NCBI RefSeq assembly: GCF_016862455.1 | Contig: NZ_BOMZ01000079.1 | Location: 62,001 to 126,000, forward strand | Length of the DNA: 64,000 nt | Direction: 5' to 3' | DNA from: Actinoplanes utahensis | GTDB lineage: Bacteria; Actinomycetota; Actinomycetes; Mycobacteriales; Micromonosporaceae | Shown here: positions 36,244 to 45,328 of the stretch, one piece after another | How positions within the stretch are numbered: position 1 is the stretch's first letter | Layout of the letters: every line of letters starts with the position of its first letter | Notes under the pieces: generated by a model | Database searches by the model: none | The model's input: the letters and a program-made list of their open reading frames with translations, nothing else | Told to the model about the DNA's origin: nothing | Position numbers and translations under genes: made by a program

Positions 36244-37295
36244 CCGACCAGCTCATCCTTCCCGGCCGCCGGGTGGTCCGCGCCGGCCCGGTCTCCGCCT
36301 CGGTCCCGCTGCGCCCGGTCCTGGTCACCGTGCTGGCGCTGGCCGGTGCGCTCGGCGTCGCGGTCCTCGCGGTCGGGCACGGGGAGTTCCCGATCCCCCC
36401 GGCGACCGTGTGGGAGGTCCTCACCGGCGGCGGCACCCGCATCGAGCGGCACATCCTGCTCAACCTGCGGCTGCCCCGGGTGGTCTGTGCGCTGCTCGTC
36501 GGGGTCGCGCTGGCGATCGCCGGCGCGCTCACCCAGACCTTCGCCCGCAACCCTCTCGCCAGCCCGGACGTGCTCGGTATCACGGCCGGCGCGTCGGCCG
36601 GGGCGGTCGCCGCGATCGTGCTCGGCGGGGTGGCCGGCTCGCTCGGTGTGCCACTCGCCGCGCTGGTCGGCGCCGGGATCAGCGCCACCCTGGTCTACCT
36701 GCTCGCCTGGCGGCGCGGCCTGGACGGCTTCCGGCTGGTTCTGATCGGTTTGGGCATCGGTGAGATCCTGCGCGGCTTCATCTCCTGGGTGCTGATCCGC
36801 GCCGAACTGGTCGACGCCACCCGGGCCAACATCTGGATCACCGGATCGCTCGCCGGGCGGGACTGGTCGCACGCCGAGCCGTTGGCTCTCGCGCTGCTGG
36901 TGCTGGTGCCGCTGGCGCTGGCCGCCACCATCGCGCTGCGGGTCCTGGCGTTCGGTGCGGAGACCGCCCGCGGCCTCGGCGTACGCCTGCAGCGTGCCCA
37001 GCTGTTCGTGGTGGTGATCGCGGCCGCGCTGGCCGCCGTCGCGGTCGCCGCCGCCGGGCCGATCGAGTTCGTCGCCTTCGTCGTGCCGCAGATCGCCCTG
37101 CGGCTCTGCGGCGGCAGCCGGCCGCCCCTGCTCGCCTCGGCGATGCTCGGCGCGCTGCTGGTGGTCGGCGCCGACCTGGTCGCTCAGATCGTGGTGGCGC
37201 CGAAGGAGCTGCCGGTCGGCCTGCTCACCGCGATGATCGGCACCCCGTACCTGCTCTGGCTCCTGCTTCGGCGATCAAGAAAGGTGAGCGGATGA
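36240..37295 (+). CDS. FecCD-family iron-siderophore permease, subunit 2
   Basis: The 351-residue protein is the second channel subunit. It shows the same signature (A-L-T-Q-T-F-A-R-N-P-L-A-S-P-D-V-L-G, then T-A-G-A-S) and the ATPase-contact loop G-A-E-T-A-R-G-L-G. The GTG start overlaps the previous TGA by 4 bases. It probably pairs with subunit 1 as a heterodimer, in the way FepD and FepG do. Confidence 0.95.
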   Translation: MTDQLILPGRRVVRAGPVSASVPLRPVLVTVLALAGALGVAVLAVGHGEFPIPPATVWEVLTGGGTRIERHILLNLRLPRVVCALLVGVALAIAGALTQTFARNPLASPDVLGITAGASAGAVAAIVLGGVAGSLGVPLAALVGAGISATLVYLLAWRRGLDGFRLVLIGLGIGEILRGFISWVLIRAELVDATRANIWITGSLAGRDWSHAEPLALALLVLVPLALAATIALRVLAFGAETARGLGVRLQRAQLFVVVIAAALAAVAVAAAGPIEFVAFVVPQIALRLCGGSRPPLLASAMLGALLVVGADLVAQIVVAPKELPVGLLTAMIGTPYLLWLLLRRSRKVSG

Positions 37296-38095
37296 ACGCC
37301 CGCCTGCGTGGCGAGGGCCTGCACCTCGCGTACGGGGACCTGACCGTGATCGACGGCCTCGACGTCGACGTGCACGACGGGCTGGTCACCACCATCATCG
37401 GGCCCAACGGGTGCGGCAAGTCGACGCTGCTCAAGGCGCTCGGCCGGCTGCTGCGCCCGACCGGCGGGCAGGTGCTGCTGGACGGCCGCCGCATCGACCG
37501 GACCCCCACCCGTGACGTGGCCCGGGTGCTCGGCGTGCTGCCGCAGTCGCCCACCGCGCCCGAAGGGCTCACCGTCGCCGACCTGGTGATGCGCGGCCGG
37601 CACCCGCACCAGACCTGGTTCCGGCAGTGGTCGCGCGACGACGAGGACCAGGTCGCCGACGCGCTGCGCTGGACCGACATGCTGGCGTACGCGGACCGCC
37701 CGGTGGACGCCCTCTCCGGCGGTCAGCGCCAGCGCGCCTGGATCAGCATGGCGCTGGCCCAGGGCACCGACCTGCTGCTGCTGGACGAGCCGACCACCTT
37801 CCTCGACCTGGCCCACCAGATCGACGTGCTGGACCTGGTCCGCCGGCTGCACGCCGAGATGGGCCGGACCGTGGTGATGGTGCTGCACGACCTGAGCCTG
37901 GCCGCCCGGTACGCCGACCGGCTGATCGCGATGAAGGACGGCCGGATCGTGGCGAGCGGGGCGCCGGACGAGGTGCTCACCCCGGCGCTGCTGGAGTCGG
38001 TCTTCGGGCTGCGCGCGATGGTGGTGCCCGACCCGGCGACCGGCACCCCGCTGGTGATCCCCCTGCCGCGCACCGCCACCTCGGTGCGGGCCTGA
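37292..38095 (+). CDS. Iron-siderophore import ATPase (FecE/FepC type)
   Basis: The 267-residue ATPase has Walker A G-P-N-G-C-G-K-S-T at 37-45, Q-loop L-P-Q-S-P, signature L-S-G-G-Q-R-Q-R-A-W, Walker B L-L-L-L-D-E-P-T-T-F-L-D and the switch His in V-L-H-D-L. It powers the FecCD permeases. It is the last gene of the iron-box-3 unit, overlapping the permease stop by 4 bases. After it, 86 bases separate it from the acylase gene; no clear terminator is seen there. Confidence 0.96.
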   Translation: MNARLRGEGLHLAYGDLTVIDGLDVDVHDGLVTTIIGPNGCGKSTLLKALGRLLRPTGGQVLLDGRRIDRTPTRDVARVLGVLPQSPTAPEGLTVADLVMRGRHPHQTWFRQWSRDDEDQVADALRWTDMLAYADRPVDALSGGQRQRAWISMALAQGTDLLLLDEPTTFLDLAHQIDVLDLVRRLHAEMGRTVVMVLHDLSLAARYADRLIAMKDGRIVASGAPDEVLTPALLESVFGLRAMVVPDPATGTPLVIPLPRTATSVRA

Positions 38096-38181
38096 AATCG
38101 ATGAGCGTGGTTGCTTCATCGGCCTGCCGAGCGATGAGAGTATGTGGGCGGTAGAGCGAGTCTCGAGGGGGAGATGCCGCC

Positions 38182-40545
38182 GTGACGTCCTCGTACATGC
38201 GCCTGAAAGCAGCAGCGATCGCCTTCGGTGTGATCGTGGCGACCGCAGCCGTGCCGTCACCCGCTTCCGGCAGGGAACATGACGGCGGCTATGCGGCCCT
38301 GATCCGCCGGGCCTCGTACGGCGTCCCGCACATCACCGCCGACGACTTCGGGAGCCTCGGTTTCGGCGTCGGGTACGTGCAGGCCGAGGACAACATCTGC
38401 GTCATCGCCGAGAGCGTGGTGACGGCCAACGGTGAGCGGTCGCGGTGGTTCGGTGCGACCGGGCCGGACGACGCCGATGTGCGCAGCGACCTCTTCCACC
38501 GCAAGGCGATCGACGACCGCGTCGCCGAGCGGCTCCTCGAAGGGCCCCGCGACGGCGTGCGGGCGCCGTCGGACGACGTCCGGGACCAGATGCGCGGCTT
38601 CGTCGCCGGCTACAACCACTTCCTACGCCGCACCGGCGTGCACCGCCTGACCGACCCGGCGTGCCGCGGCAAGGCCTGGGTGCGCCCGCTCTCCGAGATC
38701 GATCTCTGGCGTACGTCGTGGGACAGCATGGTCCGGGCCGGTTCCGGGGCGCTGCTCGACGGCATCGTCGCCGCGACGCCACCGACAGCCGCCGGGCCCG
38801 CGTCAGCCCCGGAGGCACCCGACGCCGCCGCGATCGCCGCCGCCCTCGACGGGACGAGCGCGGGCATCGGCAGCAACGCGTACGGCCTCGGCGCGCAGGC
38901 CACCGTGAACGGCAGCGGGATGGTGCTGGCCAACCCGCACTTCCCGTGGCAGGGCGCCGAACGCTTCTACCGGATGCACCTCAAGGTGCCCGGCCGCTAC
39001 GACGTCGAGGGCGCGGCGCTGATCGGCGACCCGATCATCGAGATCGGGCACAACCGCACGGTCGCCTGGAGCCACACCGTCTCCACCGCCCGCCGGTTCG
39101 TGTGGCACCGCCTGAGCCTCGTGCCCGGCGACCCCACCTCCTATTACGTCGACGGCCGGCCCGAGCGGATGCGCGCCCGCACGGTCACGGTCCAGACCGG
39201 CAGCGGCCCGGTCAGCCGCACCTTCCACGACACCCGCTACGGCCCGGTGGCCGTGGTGCCGGGCACCTTCGACTGGACGCCGGCCACCGCGTACGCCATC
39301 ACCGACGTCAACGCGGGCAACAACCGCGCCTTCGACGGGTGGCTGCGGATGGGCCAGGCCAAGGACGTCCGGGCGCTCAAGGCGGTCCTCGACCGGCACC
39401 AGTTCCTGCCCTGGGTCAACGTGATCGCCGCCGACGCGCGGGGCGAGGCCCTCTACGGCGATCATTCGGTCGTCCCCCGGGTGACCGGCGCGCTCGCTGC
39501 CGCCTGCATCCCGGCGCCGTTCCAGCCGCTCTACGCCTCCAGCGGCCAGGCGGTCCTGGACGGTTCCCGGTCGGACTGCGCGCTCGGCGCCGACCCCGAC
39601 GCCGCGGTCCCGGGCATTCTCGGCCCGGCGAGCCTGCCGGTGCGGTTCCGCGACGACTACGTCACCAACTCCAACGACAGTCACTGGCTGGCCAGCCCGG
39701 CCGCCCCGCTGGAAGGCTTCCCGCGGATCCTCGGCAACGAACGCACCCCGCGCAGCCTGCGCACCCGGCTCGGGCTGGACCAGATCCAGCAGCGCCTCGC
39801 CGGCACGGACGGTCTGCCCGGCAAGGGCTTCACCACCGCCCGGCTCTGGCAGGTCATGTTCGGCAACCGGATGCACGGCGCCGAACTCGTCCGCGACGAC
39901 CTGGTCGCGCTCTGCCGCCGCCAGCCGACCGCGACCGCCTCGAACGGCGCGATCGTCGACCTCACCGCGGCCTGCACGGCGCTGTCCCGCTTCGATGAGC
40001 GTGCCGACCTGGACAGCCGGGGCGCGCACCTGTTCACCGAGTTCGCCCTCGCGGGCGGAATCAGGTTCGCCGACACCTTCGAGGTGACCGATCCGGTACG
40101 CACCCCGCGCCGTCTGAACACCACGGATCCGCGGGTACGGACGGCGCTCGCCGACGCCGTGCAACGGCTCGCCGGCATCCCCCTCGACGCGAAGCTGGGA
40201 GACATCCACACCGACAGCCGCGGCGAACGGCGCATCCCCATCCACGGTGGCCGCGGGGAAGCAGGCACCTTCAACGTGATCACCAACCCGCTCGTGCCGG
40301 GCGTGGGATACCCGCAGGTCGTCCACGGAACATCGTTCGTGATGGCCGTCGAACTCGGCCCGCACGGCCCGTCGGGACGGCAGATCCTCACCTATGCGCA
40401 GTCGACGAACCCGAACTCACCCTGGTACGCCGACCAGACCGTGCTCTACTCGCGGAAGGGCTGGGACACCATCAAGTACACCGAGGCGCAGATCGCGGCC
40501 GACCCGAACCTGCGCGTCTACCGGGTGGCACAGCGGGGACGCTGA
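38182..40545 (+). CDS. aac: Aculeacin A acylase-like secreted Ntn hydrolase (penicillin acylase family)
   Basis: The 787-residue precursor has a signal peptide (basic start, hydrophobic core at 8-25, cleavage around S-P-A-S-G-R) and the penicillin acylase fold. The beta-subunit nucleophile is Ser231 in G-I-G-S-N-A-Y-G-L-G, where self-cleavage exposes it; the alpha part has R-R-A-S-Y-G-V-P-H-I and the Y-V-Q-A-E-D block. Length and sequence agree with the Actinoplanes aculeacin A acylase (about 786 residues), which removes long acyl chains from echinocandins and also cleaves acyl-homoserine lactones and some penicillins. GTG 38182 has GAGGGGGAG upstream. Its natural role is open. It lies next to the siderophore locus, as PvdQ does functionally in pyoverdine maturation, but has its own upstream gap and no iron box. 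Confidence 0.92.
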   Translation: MTSSYMRLKAAAIAFGVIVATAAVPSPASGREHDGGYAALIRRASYGVPHITADDFGSLGFGVGYVQAEDNICVIAESVVTANGERSRWFGATGPDDADVRSDLFHRKAIDDRVAERLLEGPRDGVRAPSDDVRDQMRGFVAGYNHFLRRTGVHRLTDPACRGKAWVRPLSEIDLWRTSWDSMVRAGSGALLDGIVAATPPTAAGPASAPEAPDAAAIAAALDGTSAGIGSNAYGLGAQATVNGSGMVLANPHFPWQGAERFYRMHLKVPGRYDVEGAALIGDPIIEIGHNRTVAWSHTVSTARRFVWHRLSLVPGDPTSYYVDGRPERMRARTVTVQTGSGPVSRTFHDTRYGPVAVVPGTFDWTPATAYAITDVNAGNNRAFDGWLRMGQAKDVRALKAVLDRHQFLPWVNVIAADARGEALYGDHSVVPRVTGALAAACIPAPFQPLYASSGQAVLDGSRSDCALGADPDAAVPGILGPASLPVRFRDDYVTNSNDSHWLASPAAPLEGFPRILGNERTPRSLRTRLGLDQIQQRLAGTDGLPGKGFTTARLWQVMFGNRMHGAELVRDDLVALCRRQPTATASNGAIVDLTAACTALSRFDERADLDSRGAHLFTEFALAGGIRFADTFEVTDPVRTPRRLNTTDPRVRTALADAVQRLAGIPLDAKLGDIHTDSRGERRIPIHGGRGEAGTFNVITNPLVPGVGYPQVVHGTSFVMAVELGPHGPSGRQILTYAQSTNPNSPWYADQTVLYSRKGWDTIKYTEAQIAADPNLRVYRVAQRGR

Positions 40546-40608
40546 CCCACGTCACGCCGGCTCGGCCCGTGCGGGGGCGCAGGGCGCCGATCGTCTCTGC
40601 ATCGCCGG

Positions 40609-41367
40609 TCAGCCGGGGCCTGCGTCGACCGGCGGCGGCCGGTCGACGCCCGCGTCCCGGCGCAGCGACTGGCTGAAGCGCCAGGCGTCGGCGGCCCGGG
40701 GCAGGTTGTTGAACATCACGTACGCCGGGCCGCCGTCGAGGATGCCGGCGAGGTGTGCCAGCTCGGCATCCGTGTACACATGCCGGGCGCCGGTGATGCC
40801 GTGCAGCCGGTAATAGGCCATCGGCGTCAGACTGCGGCGCAGGAACGGGTCGGCGGCGTGGGTCAGGTCCAGCTCCTGGCACAAGCCCTCGACCACCTCG
40901 TCCGGCCACGGGCCGCGCGGCTCCCACAACAGCCGGACACCGGCCGGCCGGCGCGCTCGGGCGCAGAACTCACGCAGTCGCGCGATGGCGGGTTCGGTCG
41001 GCCGGAAACTCGCCGGGCACTGCAGCAGGATCGCCGTCGCCTCCAGGAGCGCGGCGCAGTCGAGCGTGGTCTCCCAGGCACGTGCGACGACGGGCGTCCA
41101 CCGGAATCCGCCGACCTGGGCGCGTTCCTCGGCGCTCAGAGAGGTGCGCAGCCGCCGGTACGTGGGGCTCTTCGCCTCATGTGTGATCAACTGCCAGGCC
41201 TTGACGGTGAACTCGAACGCCGGTGGAACAGCCGCCCGCCACCGCCGTAGCGTCGCCTCGCGGGGTGGCTCGTAGAACGTCTGTTGCACCTCCAGCACCG
41301 GGAAGCGCTGCGCGTAGGTCGTCAGCGCCATGCCGGCGCCGCACAGGCCCACCTTCGTCGGAGTCAT
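40609..41367 (-). CDS. DUF72 family protein
   Basis: The 252-residue protein is a DUF72/YecE-type TIM-barrel protein. Recognisable blocks are the opening G-L-C-G-A, the V-Q-Q-T-F-Y-E-P-P segment, F-E-F-T-V-K-A-W-Q and the closing Y-V-M-F-N-N-L-P-R-A-A-D-A-W-R-F. No enzymatic role is established for the family. The gene follows otsA after 56 bases on the same strand, so it may be co-transcribed with it. It converges with the acylase gene. Confidence 0.88.
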   Translation of the reverse strand: MTPTKVGLCGAGMALTTYAQRFPVLEVQQTFYEPPREATLRRWRAAVPPAFEFTVKAWQLITHEAKSPTYRRLRTSLSAEERAQVGGFRWTPVVARAWETTLDCAALLEATAILLQCPASFRPTEPAIARLREFCARARRPAGVRLLWEPRGPWPDEVVEGLCQELDLTHAADPFLRRSLTPMAYYRLHGITGARHVYTDAELAHLAGILDGGPAYVMFNNLPRAADAWRFSQSLRRDAGVDRPPPVDAGPG

Positions 41368-41423
41368 GCGCCACGGATACCCCCGGATCCCGGAGGATCC
41401 ACCTCGGGACGTCGGAGGAGTGA

Positions 41424-42866
41424 TCAGGACTTCGCTGCCGCGGCCTCCCTGGCCTCGGGAGGTGCTCCGGGAACACCGAGGACTCCCAGGAAGTCACGGG
41501 CCCAGTAGTCGATGTCGTGGGCCCGAACCTGCTCCCGCATGTGACGCATCCGCGCGGCGAGGTCCTGCGGGTCGGCGTTGAGGGCTTCGAGGATCCCCCG
41601 TTTGATGTCGTCGGTGTCGTGCGCGTTGACCAGGAACGCGTCGTCGAGTTCGGCGGCGGCGCCGGTGAACTCGCTGAGGACCAGTGCGCCCTGCTCGTCG
41701 CGGCGTGCCGCGACGAACTCCTTGGCGACGAGGTTCATGCCGTCGCGCAGCGGGGTGACCAGCATGACGTCGGCGGCGAGATACAGGGCGACGAGTTCGG
41801 CGCGGCCGAAGGACTGGAACAGGTAGTGCACCGGGGCGCGGCCGACATCGCCGAATTCGCCGGTGGTGCGGCCGACCTCGCGTTCGACGCGCTCGCGTAG
41901 CTGCTGGTACTGCGTGATGCGTTGCCGGCTCGGGGTGGCCACCTGCACCAGCACGACGTCGTCGTTGGAGATCTCTCCGTCGGCGAGCAGGTCATGGTAG
42001 GCCTCGAGGCGCTGCTCGATGCCTTTGGTGTAGTCGAGGCGGTCGACGCCCAGCAGCAGGCGCCGGTCCCCGCCGAGTTCGGTCCGCAACTGCCGGGCAC
42101 GCTCCTGGACCGCGGGGTCCGCGGTGAGCTGATCCACCTCGGCGACGTCGATGGAGATCGGGAAGGCTCGCGCCACGACGGTACGTCCGTCGACCTCGAC
42201 CCGGTCGTCCTTCGGTTCCAGTCCCGCCAGCAGCCGTGTCAGGCGTAGGAAGTTCTGCGCTGCCAGGGCGCCCTGGAAGCCGACCAGGTCGGCGCCGAGC
42301 AGTCCCGTCAGCAGCTCCCGGCGGCGCGGTAGCTGCATGAACAGCTCGACCGGCGGGAAGGGGATGTGCAGGAAGAACCCGATACGCACGTCCGGCCGCA
42401 ACTCGCGCAGCATGGCCGGCACCAGGAGCAACTGATAGTCGTGCACCCAGACGGTCGCGTCCGGCGCGGCCGCGTCCGCTGCGGCCCGGGCGAAGCGGCG
42501 GTTCACCGCCTCGTAGGCCCGTCGCCAGTCACGGCGATGGGTCGGCTGCTCGACCAGGTCGTGGAACAGCGGCCAGATGGTGGCGTTGGACTGGCCTTCG
42601 TAGTACTGGTCGACCTCCTCGGCGCTCAGCGGCACAGGCCGCAGCCGCATGCCGTCGATGTCGAAAGGCTCAGGCGCCTCCCCAGCGCTGCCCGTCCACC
42701 CGACCCAGGCTCCGCCCCTCTGGCGTACCACCGGCTGCAGGGCGCTGACCAGTCCTCCAGGGCTGCGCTCCCATCTGTGCTGCCCATCTTCGCCGGTTAC
42801 CTCGTCGACCGGTAGCCGGTTGGCGACCACCACGAATTCGTGCCCGCCACCCGCGTCTTCACCCAT
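41424..42866 (-). CDS. otsA: Trehalose-6-phosphate synthase
   Basis: The 480-residue enzyme is a GT20 glycosyltransferase that makes trehalose 6-phosphate from a nucleotide-glucose and glucose 6-phosphate. Characteristic blocks are V-V-A-N-R-L-P-V at the start, S-P-G-G-L-V-S-A-L, W-V-H-D-Y-Q-L-L-L-V-P, G-F-F-L-H-I-P-F-P, G-V-D-R-L-D-Y-T-K-G and T-P-L-R-D-G-M-N-L-V-A-K-E. Length is normal for bacterial OtsA. The product protects against osmotic and drying stress. No trehalose-6-phosphate phosphatase gene is nearby. Confidence 0.96.
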   Translation of the reverse strand: MGEDAGGGHEFVVVANRLPVDEVTGEDGQHRWERSPGGLVSALQPVVRQRGGAWVGWTGSAGEAPEPFDIDGMRLRPVPLSAEEVDQYYEGQSNATIWPLFHDLVEQPTHRRDWRRAYEAVNRRFARAAADAAAPDATVWVHDYQLLLVPAMLRELRPDVRIGFFLHIPFPPVELFMQLPRRRELLTGLLGADLVGFQGALAAQNFLRLTRLLAGLEPKDDRVEVDGRTVVARAFPISIDVAEVDQLTADPAVQERARQLRTELGGDRRLLLGVDRLDYTKGIEQRLEAYHDLLADGEISNDDVVLVQVATPSRQRITQYQQLRERVEREVGRTTGEFGDVGRAPVHYLFQSFGRAELVALYLAADVMLVTPLRDGMNLVAKEFVAARRDEQGALVLSEFTGAAAELDDAFLVNAHDTDDIKRGILEALNADPQDLAARMRHMREQVRAHDIDYWARDFLGVLGVPGAPPEAREAAAAKS

Positions 42867-42893
42867 GCCTGCGGAGTACCTCCAGACCGGCGG

Positions 42894-43185
42894 ATGAAAC
42901 GTCGTCAGCCCTCCCGACCCGCCTCACCCTGGATTCCGGCCACCGCCACCGCCACCGCCGCCACCGCCGCCACCGCCGCCACCGCCGCCACCGCCGCTTC
43001 CGCCGGCGCCGTCGCGGGGGCGGCGCCGACGAGAGCCAACGCCGCCGACCACTACAAGTCCAACACCGATCTGTACGCCCAGCCGGATTTGACCGAGGGC
43101 GTCCACTACAGCCGGCGGTTCCGCCGGCACCCGTCGTTCGACAACGATCTCACCAACACGGAGACGTTCGCGCAGGTCACCGGCC
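42894..43185 (+). pseudogene. Truncated poly-gamma-glutamate-hydrolase-like fragment
   Basis: An open frame starts at ATG 42894 with a twin-arginine-like M-K-R-R-Q-P-S-R, followed by a low-complexity Ala/Thr run coded by GCC repeats, then G-A-A-P-T-R-A-N-A-A and the segment N-T-D-L-Y-A-Q-P-D-L-T-E-G-V-H-Y. This last part resembles the start of the mature phage-derived poly-gamma-glutamate hydrolases (Y-x-x-F-x-x-L-x-x-x-x-x-E-G-x-D-Y). The match stops around T-F-A-Q-V-T at about 43180, just before the expected H-G-G-G-I-E zinc motif; beyond it the frame only reads the reverse of the YihY gene tail. It is a 3'-truncated relic. Confidence 0.55.
42941..42998. repeat. GCC/CCACCG microsatellite
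   Basis: About 58 bases built from CCACCGCCG and CCACCG units. It lies in the signal-peptide region of the truncated gene and codes for repeated Ala-Thr-Ala-Ala. Such tracts expand and contract by slippage. Confidence 0.85.
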
Positions 43186-43188
43186 CGA

Positions 43189-44088
43189 TCATCCGGTATC
43201 GGCCTGACCGGGGGAGGGGCCCGGCGATCCGGCATGCGCGGACAGGTCGGTGACGTCGCCCGTGTCGCTGGTCGCGGCGAGTGCGGTGGCGAACAGGATC
43301 AACTGGTTGATGATGTTGAGCGTGAACAGCAGCCCGACCGTTCCGGCGACGACCTGATACGTCGGGTTGGCCTCGACGTTCTGCACGAAGGCCCGGCCGA
43401 CGGTCTTGAGCAGTTCGAGGCCGCCGGCCACGATCAGCGCGGGCACGATGACGCGGCGCAGCGGCATGCGCAACCGTGGTAGTCCGGTGAGCACCGCGGT
43501 CGCCAGCAGGGTGTTCACCGCGATGCTGACCGCGAAGCCGACCGCGGCGAGCAGCCATCGGCTCTGGGTGGCGTCGGCGGCCGGTTCGATCAGGCGGTTG
43601 ACCACGGTGACGGTGAGGAACGCCGTGCCCAGGGAGGCGGCCAGCAGCAGGCCGAGGCCGAGCAGCGCGAGCAGATCGATGAGCAGCCGGGGTACGAGGG
43701 CGCCGGGGTACTCGGGCAGGCGCCACACCTTGCGGATGGACGAACGCATGGCGTCGATCCAGAACCATCCGGTGATCGGTAGCCCGAGGAACGCGATCAC
43801 CCCGATGGTGCCGCGGGCTATGCGGATCCGTTCGATGTCGAGGCTGGGCAGGTGCTCGGCGAGGTACTGCTGCAGCACCTGCTGCACCTCCGGCCGGTCC
43901 AGGACGAAGCCGAAGGCCGAGAAGCCCAGCAGGGCGAACGCGAACGTCGCGAAGAACGCGTAGTAGGTGACCGCGGCGGCGAGCCGGCCGCCGTCGGCCT
44001 CGTCGTAGCGTGCGACGGCGCGGGCCAGGTGGTCGACCCGGCCATGGCGTCGCCGGGCATGCCGCCATGCCGCAGTGACCCGGTTCAT
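43189..44088 (-). CDS. YihY/BrkB family inner membrane protein
   Basis: The 299-residue protein has about six membrane helices. It shows the family's features: the early D-G-x-x-L-A-A-A-V-T-Y-Y-A-F-F-A helix, the G-W-F-W-I-D-A-M-R-S-S-I-R-K-V-W cytoplasmic block and a last helix pair around N-P-T-Y-Q-V-V-A-G-T-V-G-L-L. The family was once called ribonuclease BN, which was an error; its function is unknown, with links to envelope and complement resistance. It appears to be monocistronic. Confidence 0.92.
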   Translation of the reverse strand: MNRVTAAWRHARRRHGRVDHLARAVARYDEADGGRLAAAVTYYAFFATFAFALLGFSAFGFVLDRPEVQQVLQQYLAEHLPSLDIERIRIARGTIGVIAFLGLPITGWFWIDAMRSSIRKVWRLPEYPGALVPRLLIDLLALLGLGLLLAASLGTAFLTVTVVNRLIEPAADATQSRWLLAAVGFAVSIAVNTLLATAVLTGLPRLRMPLRRVIVPALIVAGGLELLKTVGRAFVQNVEANPTYQVVAGTVGLLFTLNIINQLILFATALAATSDTGDVTDLSAHAGSPGPSPGQADTG

Positions 44089-44290
44089 CGACGGGCCGAC
44101 GCTCGCGGGGCTTGCGCCGGCCCCTGGTACGGGAAGGACCCGGACACGACGACCCGACGGGCGACGTCTCCGATGGCGTACGACTCGGTTCTCTCCACGA
44201 TGTTCACTATGCGATCTCCAGGGACTCGAGATGCAAGTCCCGGGCCGACGCCGGTCCGGCGCAGGGACCCATGCCCGGCCGGCCGGCGCC

Positions 44291-45328
44291 TCACGGGGAG
44301 CTCAGCCGGGCGCTTGCAGCGACTGTCTCCTCCGTCTCGGTACGGCGGCGGTCTTCGTAGGCGGCGAAGGCGGCCGCCGGATCGTTGTGGTCGTGCAGCG
44401 CCGCGGCCAGGGCCACGGCATCCTCGATGGCCATCGACGCGCCCTGGGCGGCGGCCGGGACCGCGGCGTGGGCGGCGTCGCCGGCCAGGACCATGCGGGC
44501 GTTGTGCCAGTGCGGGGTGGTCGGGATGTCATGGGAGTCGCCTCCCACGATCTCCGCACCGGAGGCCGCGATGAGCGCGTGGGCGGGGGTGGCGTCGTCG
44601 CGGAACATCCGCAGGGCCAGGTCGCGCCACTGCTGCGCCGTGATCCCCGCGGCCGGCTTCTCACCGGGAATGCGGGCGAACCACCAGGTCCGGCCGTCAC
44701 CGCCGGGCACGGTGACGCCGAAGAACGCTCGGCTGCCGCGGATCATGTGGTACTCGTCCAGGTCCAGACCGGCCGGATTGCCGGGCGTGTAGCCGTACAC
44801 GACATGCAGCCCGGCGTAGCGGGGTTCGGGCGCGTCCGGATCGATGAGCCGACGGGTCCGGGAATGGATGCCGTCCGCCCCGACCAGCACGTCTCCGGTG
44901 ACCCGGCTGCCGTCGGAGAAACCGACCTCGATGCCGTCGCGGTCGCTCGATGCCGCGGTCACCCGCTTGCCGTGGTGCACCGGGATGCCTCGCGTGGCCG
45001 CGAGGTCTTGCAATGCCCGGTACAGCGCGGCCCGCGTGAGCGATCGGGCCGGGCCCTCGATCGGCCGGCGCCCGAGCTCTTGGCCCTGGGCGTCGAGCAG
45101 CGCCACCGCCCGTGCCGGGAACGACACCGCGTTCACCGCCTCGGCCGCGCCGAGCCCGGCGAGCGCGGCCATGCCGTTGCGCATGACGGTGAGGAACGCG
45201 CCGGCATCCGCGCCGCCGGAGGGGTGCGCCTCGTAAACCTCGGCCTCGATACCGGCTTGCTGCAGGGCGAGCGCGGTTGCGGTCCCCGCGACACCGCCAC
45301 CAGCGATGATCACTTTGCGTACGGCCAT
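44291..45328 (-). CDS. FAD-dependent monooxygenase (PHBH family)
   Basis: The 345-residue flavoprotein has the three hallmarks of class A aromatic-type hydroxylases: the FAD motif I-I-A-G-G-G-V-A-G-T-A at the N-terminus, the D-G motif V-G-A-D-G-I-H-S-R-T-R and the late V-L-A-G-D-A-A-H-A. Members hydroxylate aromatic rings or polyketide/antibiotic substrates with NAD(P)H and O2; the substrate here is unknown. ATG 45328 follows GGATGG; ATG 45337 is an alternative. No pathway genes adjoin it. It is divergent from the lipoprotein gene. Confidence 0.9.
   Translation of the reverse strand: MAVRKVIIAGGGVAGTATALALQQAGIEAEVYEAHPSGGADAGAFLTVMRNGMAALAGLGAAEAVNAVSFPARAVALLDAQGQELGRRPIEGPARSLTRAALYRALQDLAATRGIPVHHGKRVTAASSDRDGIEVGFSDGSRVTGDVLVGADGIHSRTRRLIDPDAPEPRYAGLHVVYGYTPGNPAGLDLDEYHMIRGSRAFFGVTVPGGDGRTWWFARIPGEKPAAGITAQQWRDLALRMFRDDATPAHALIAASGAEIVGGDSHDIPTTPHWHNARMVLAGDAAHAAVPAAAQGASMAIEDAVALAAALHDHNDPAAAFAAYEDRRRTETEETVAASARLSSP

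Noticed and set aside
44085..44294. Small minus-strand frame upstream of the YihY gene
   Set aside because: It overlaps the YihY start and the FAD monooxygenase stop, without ribosome site or homology.
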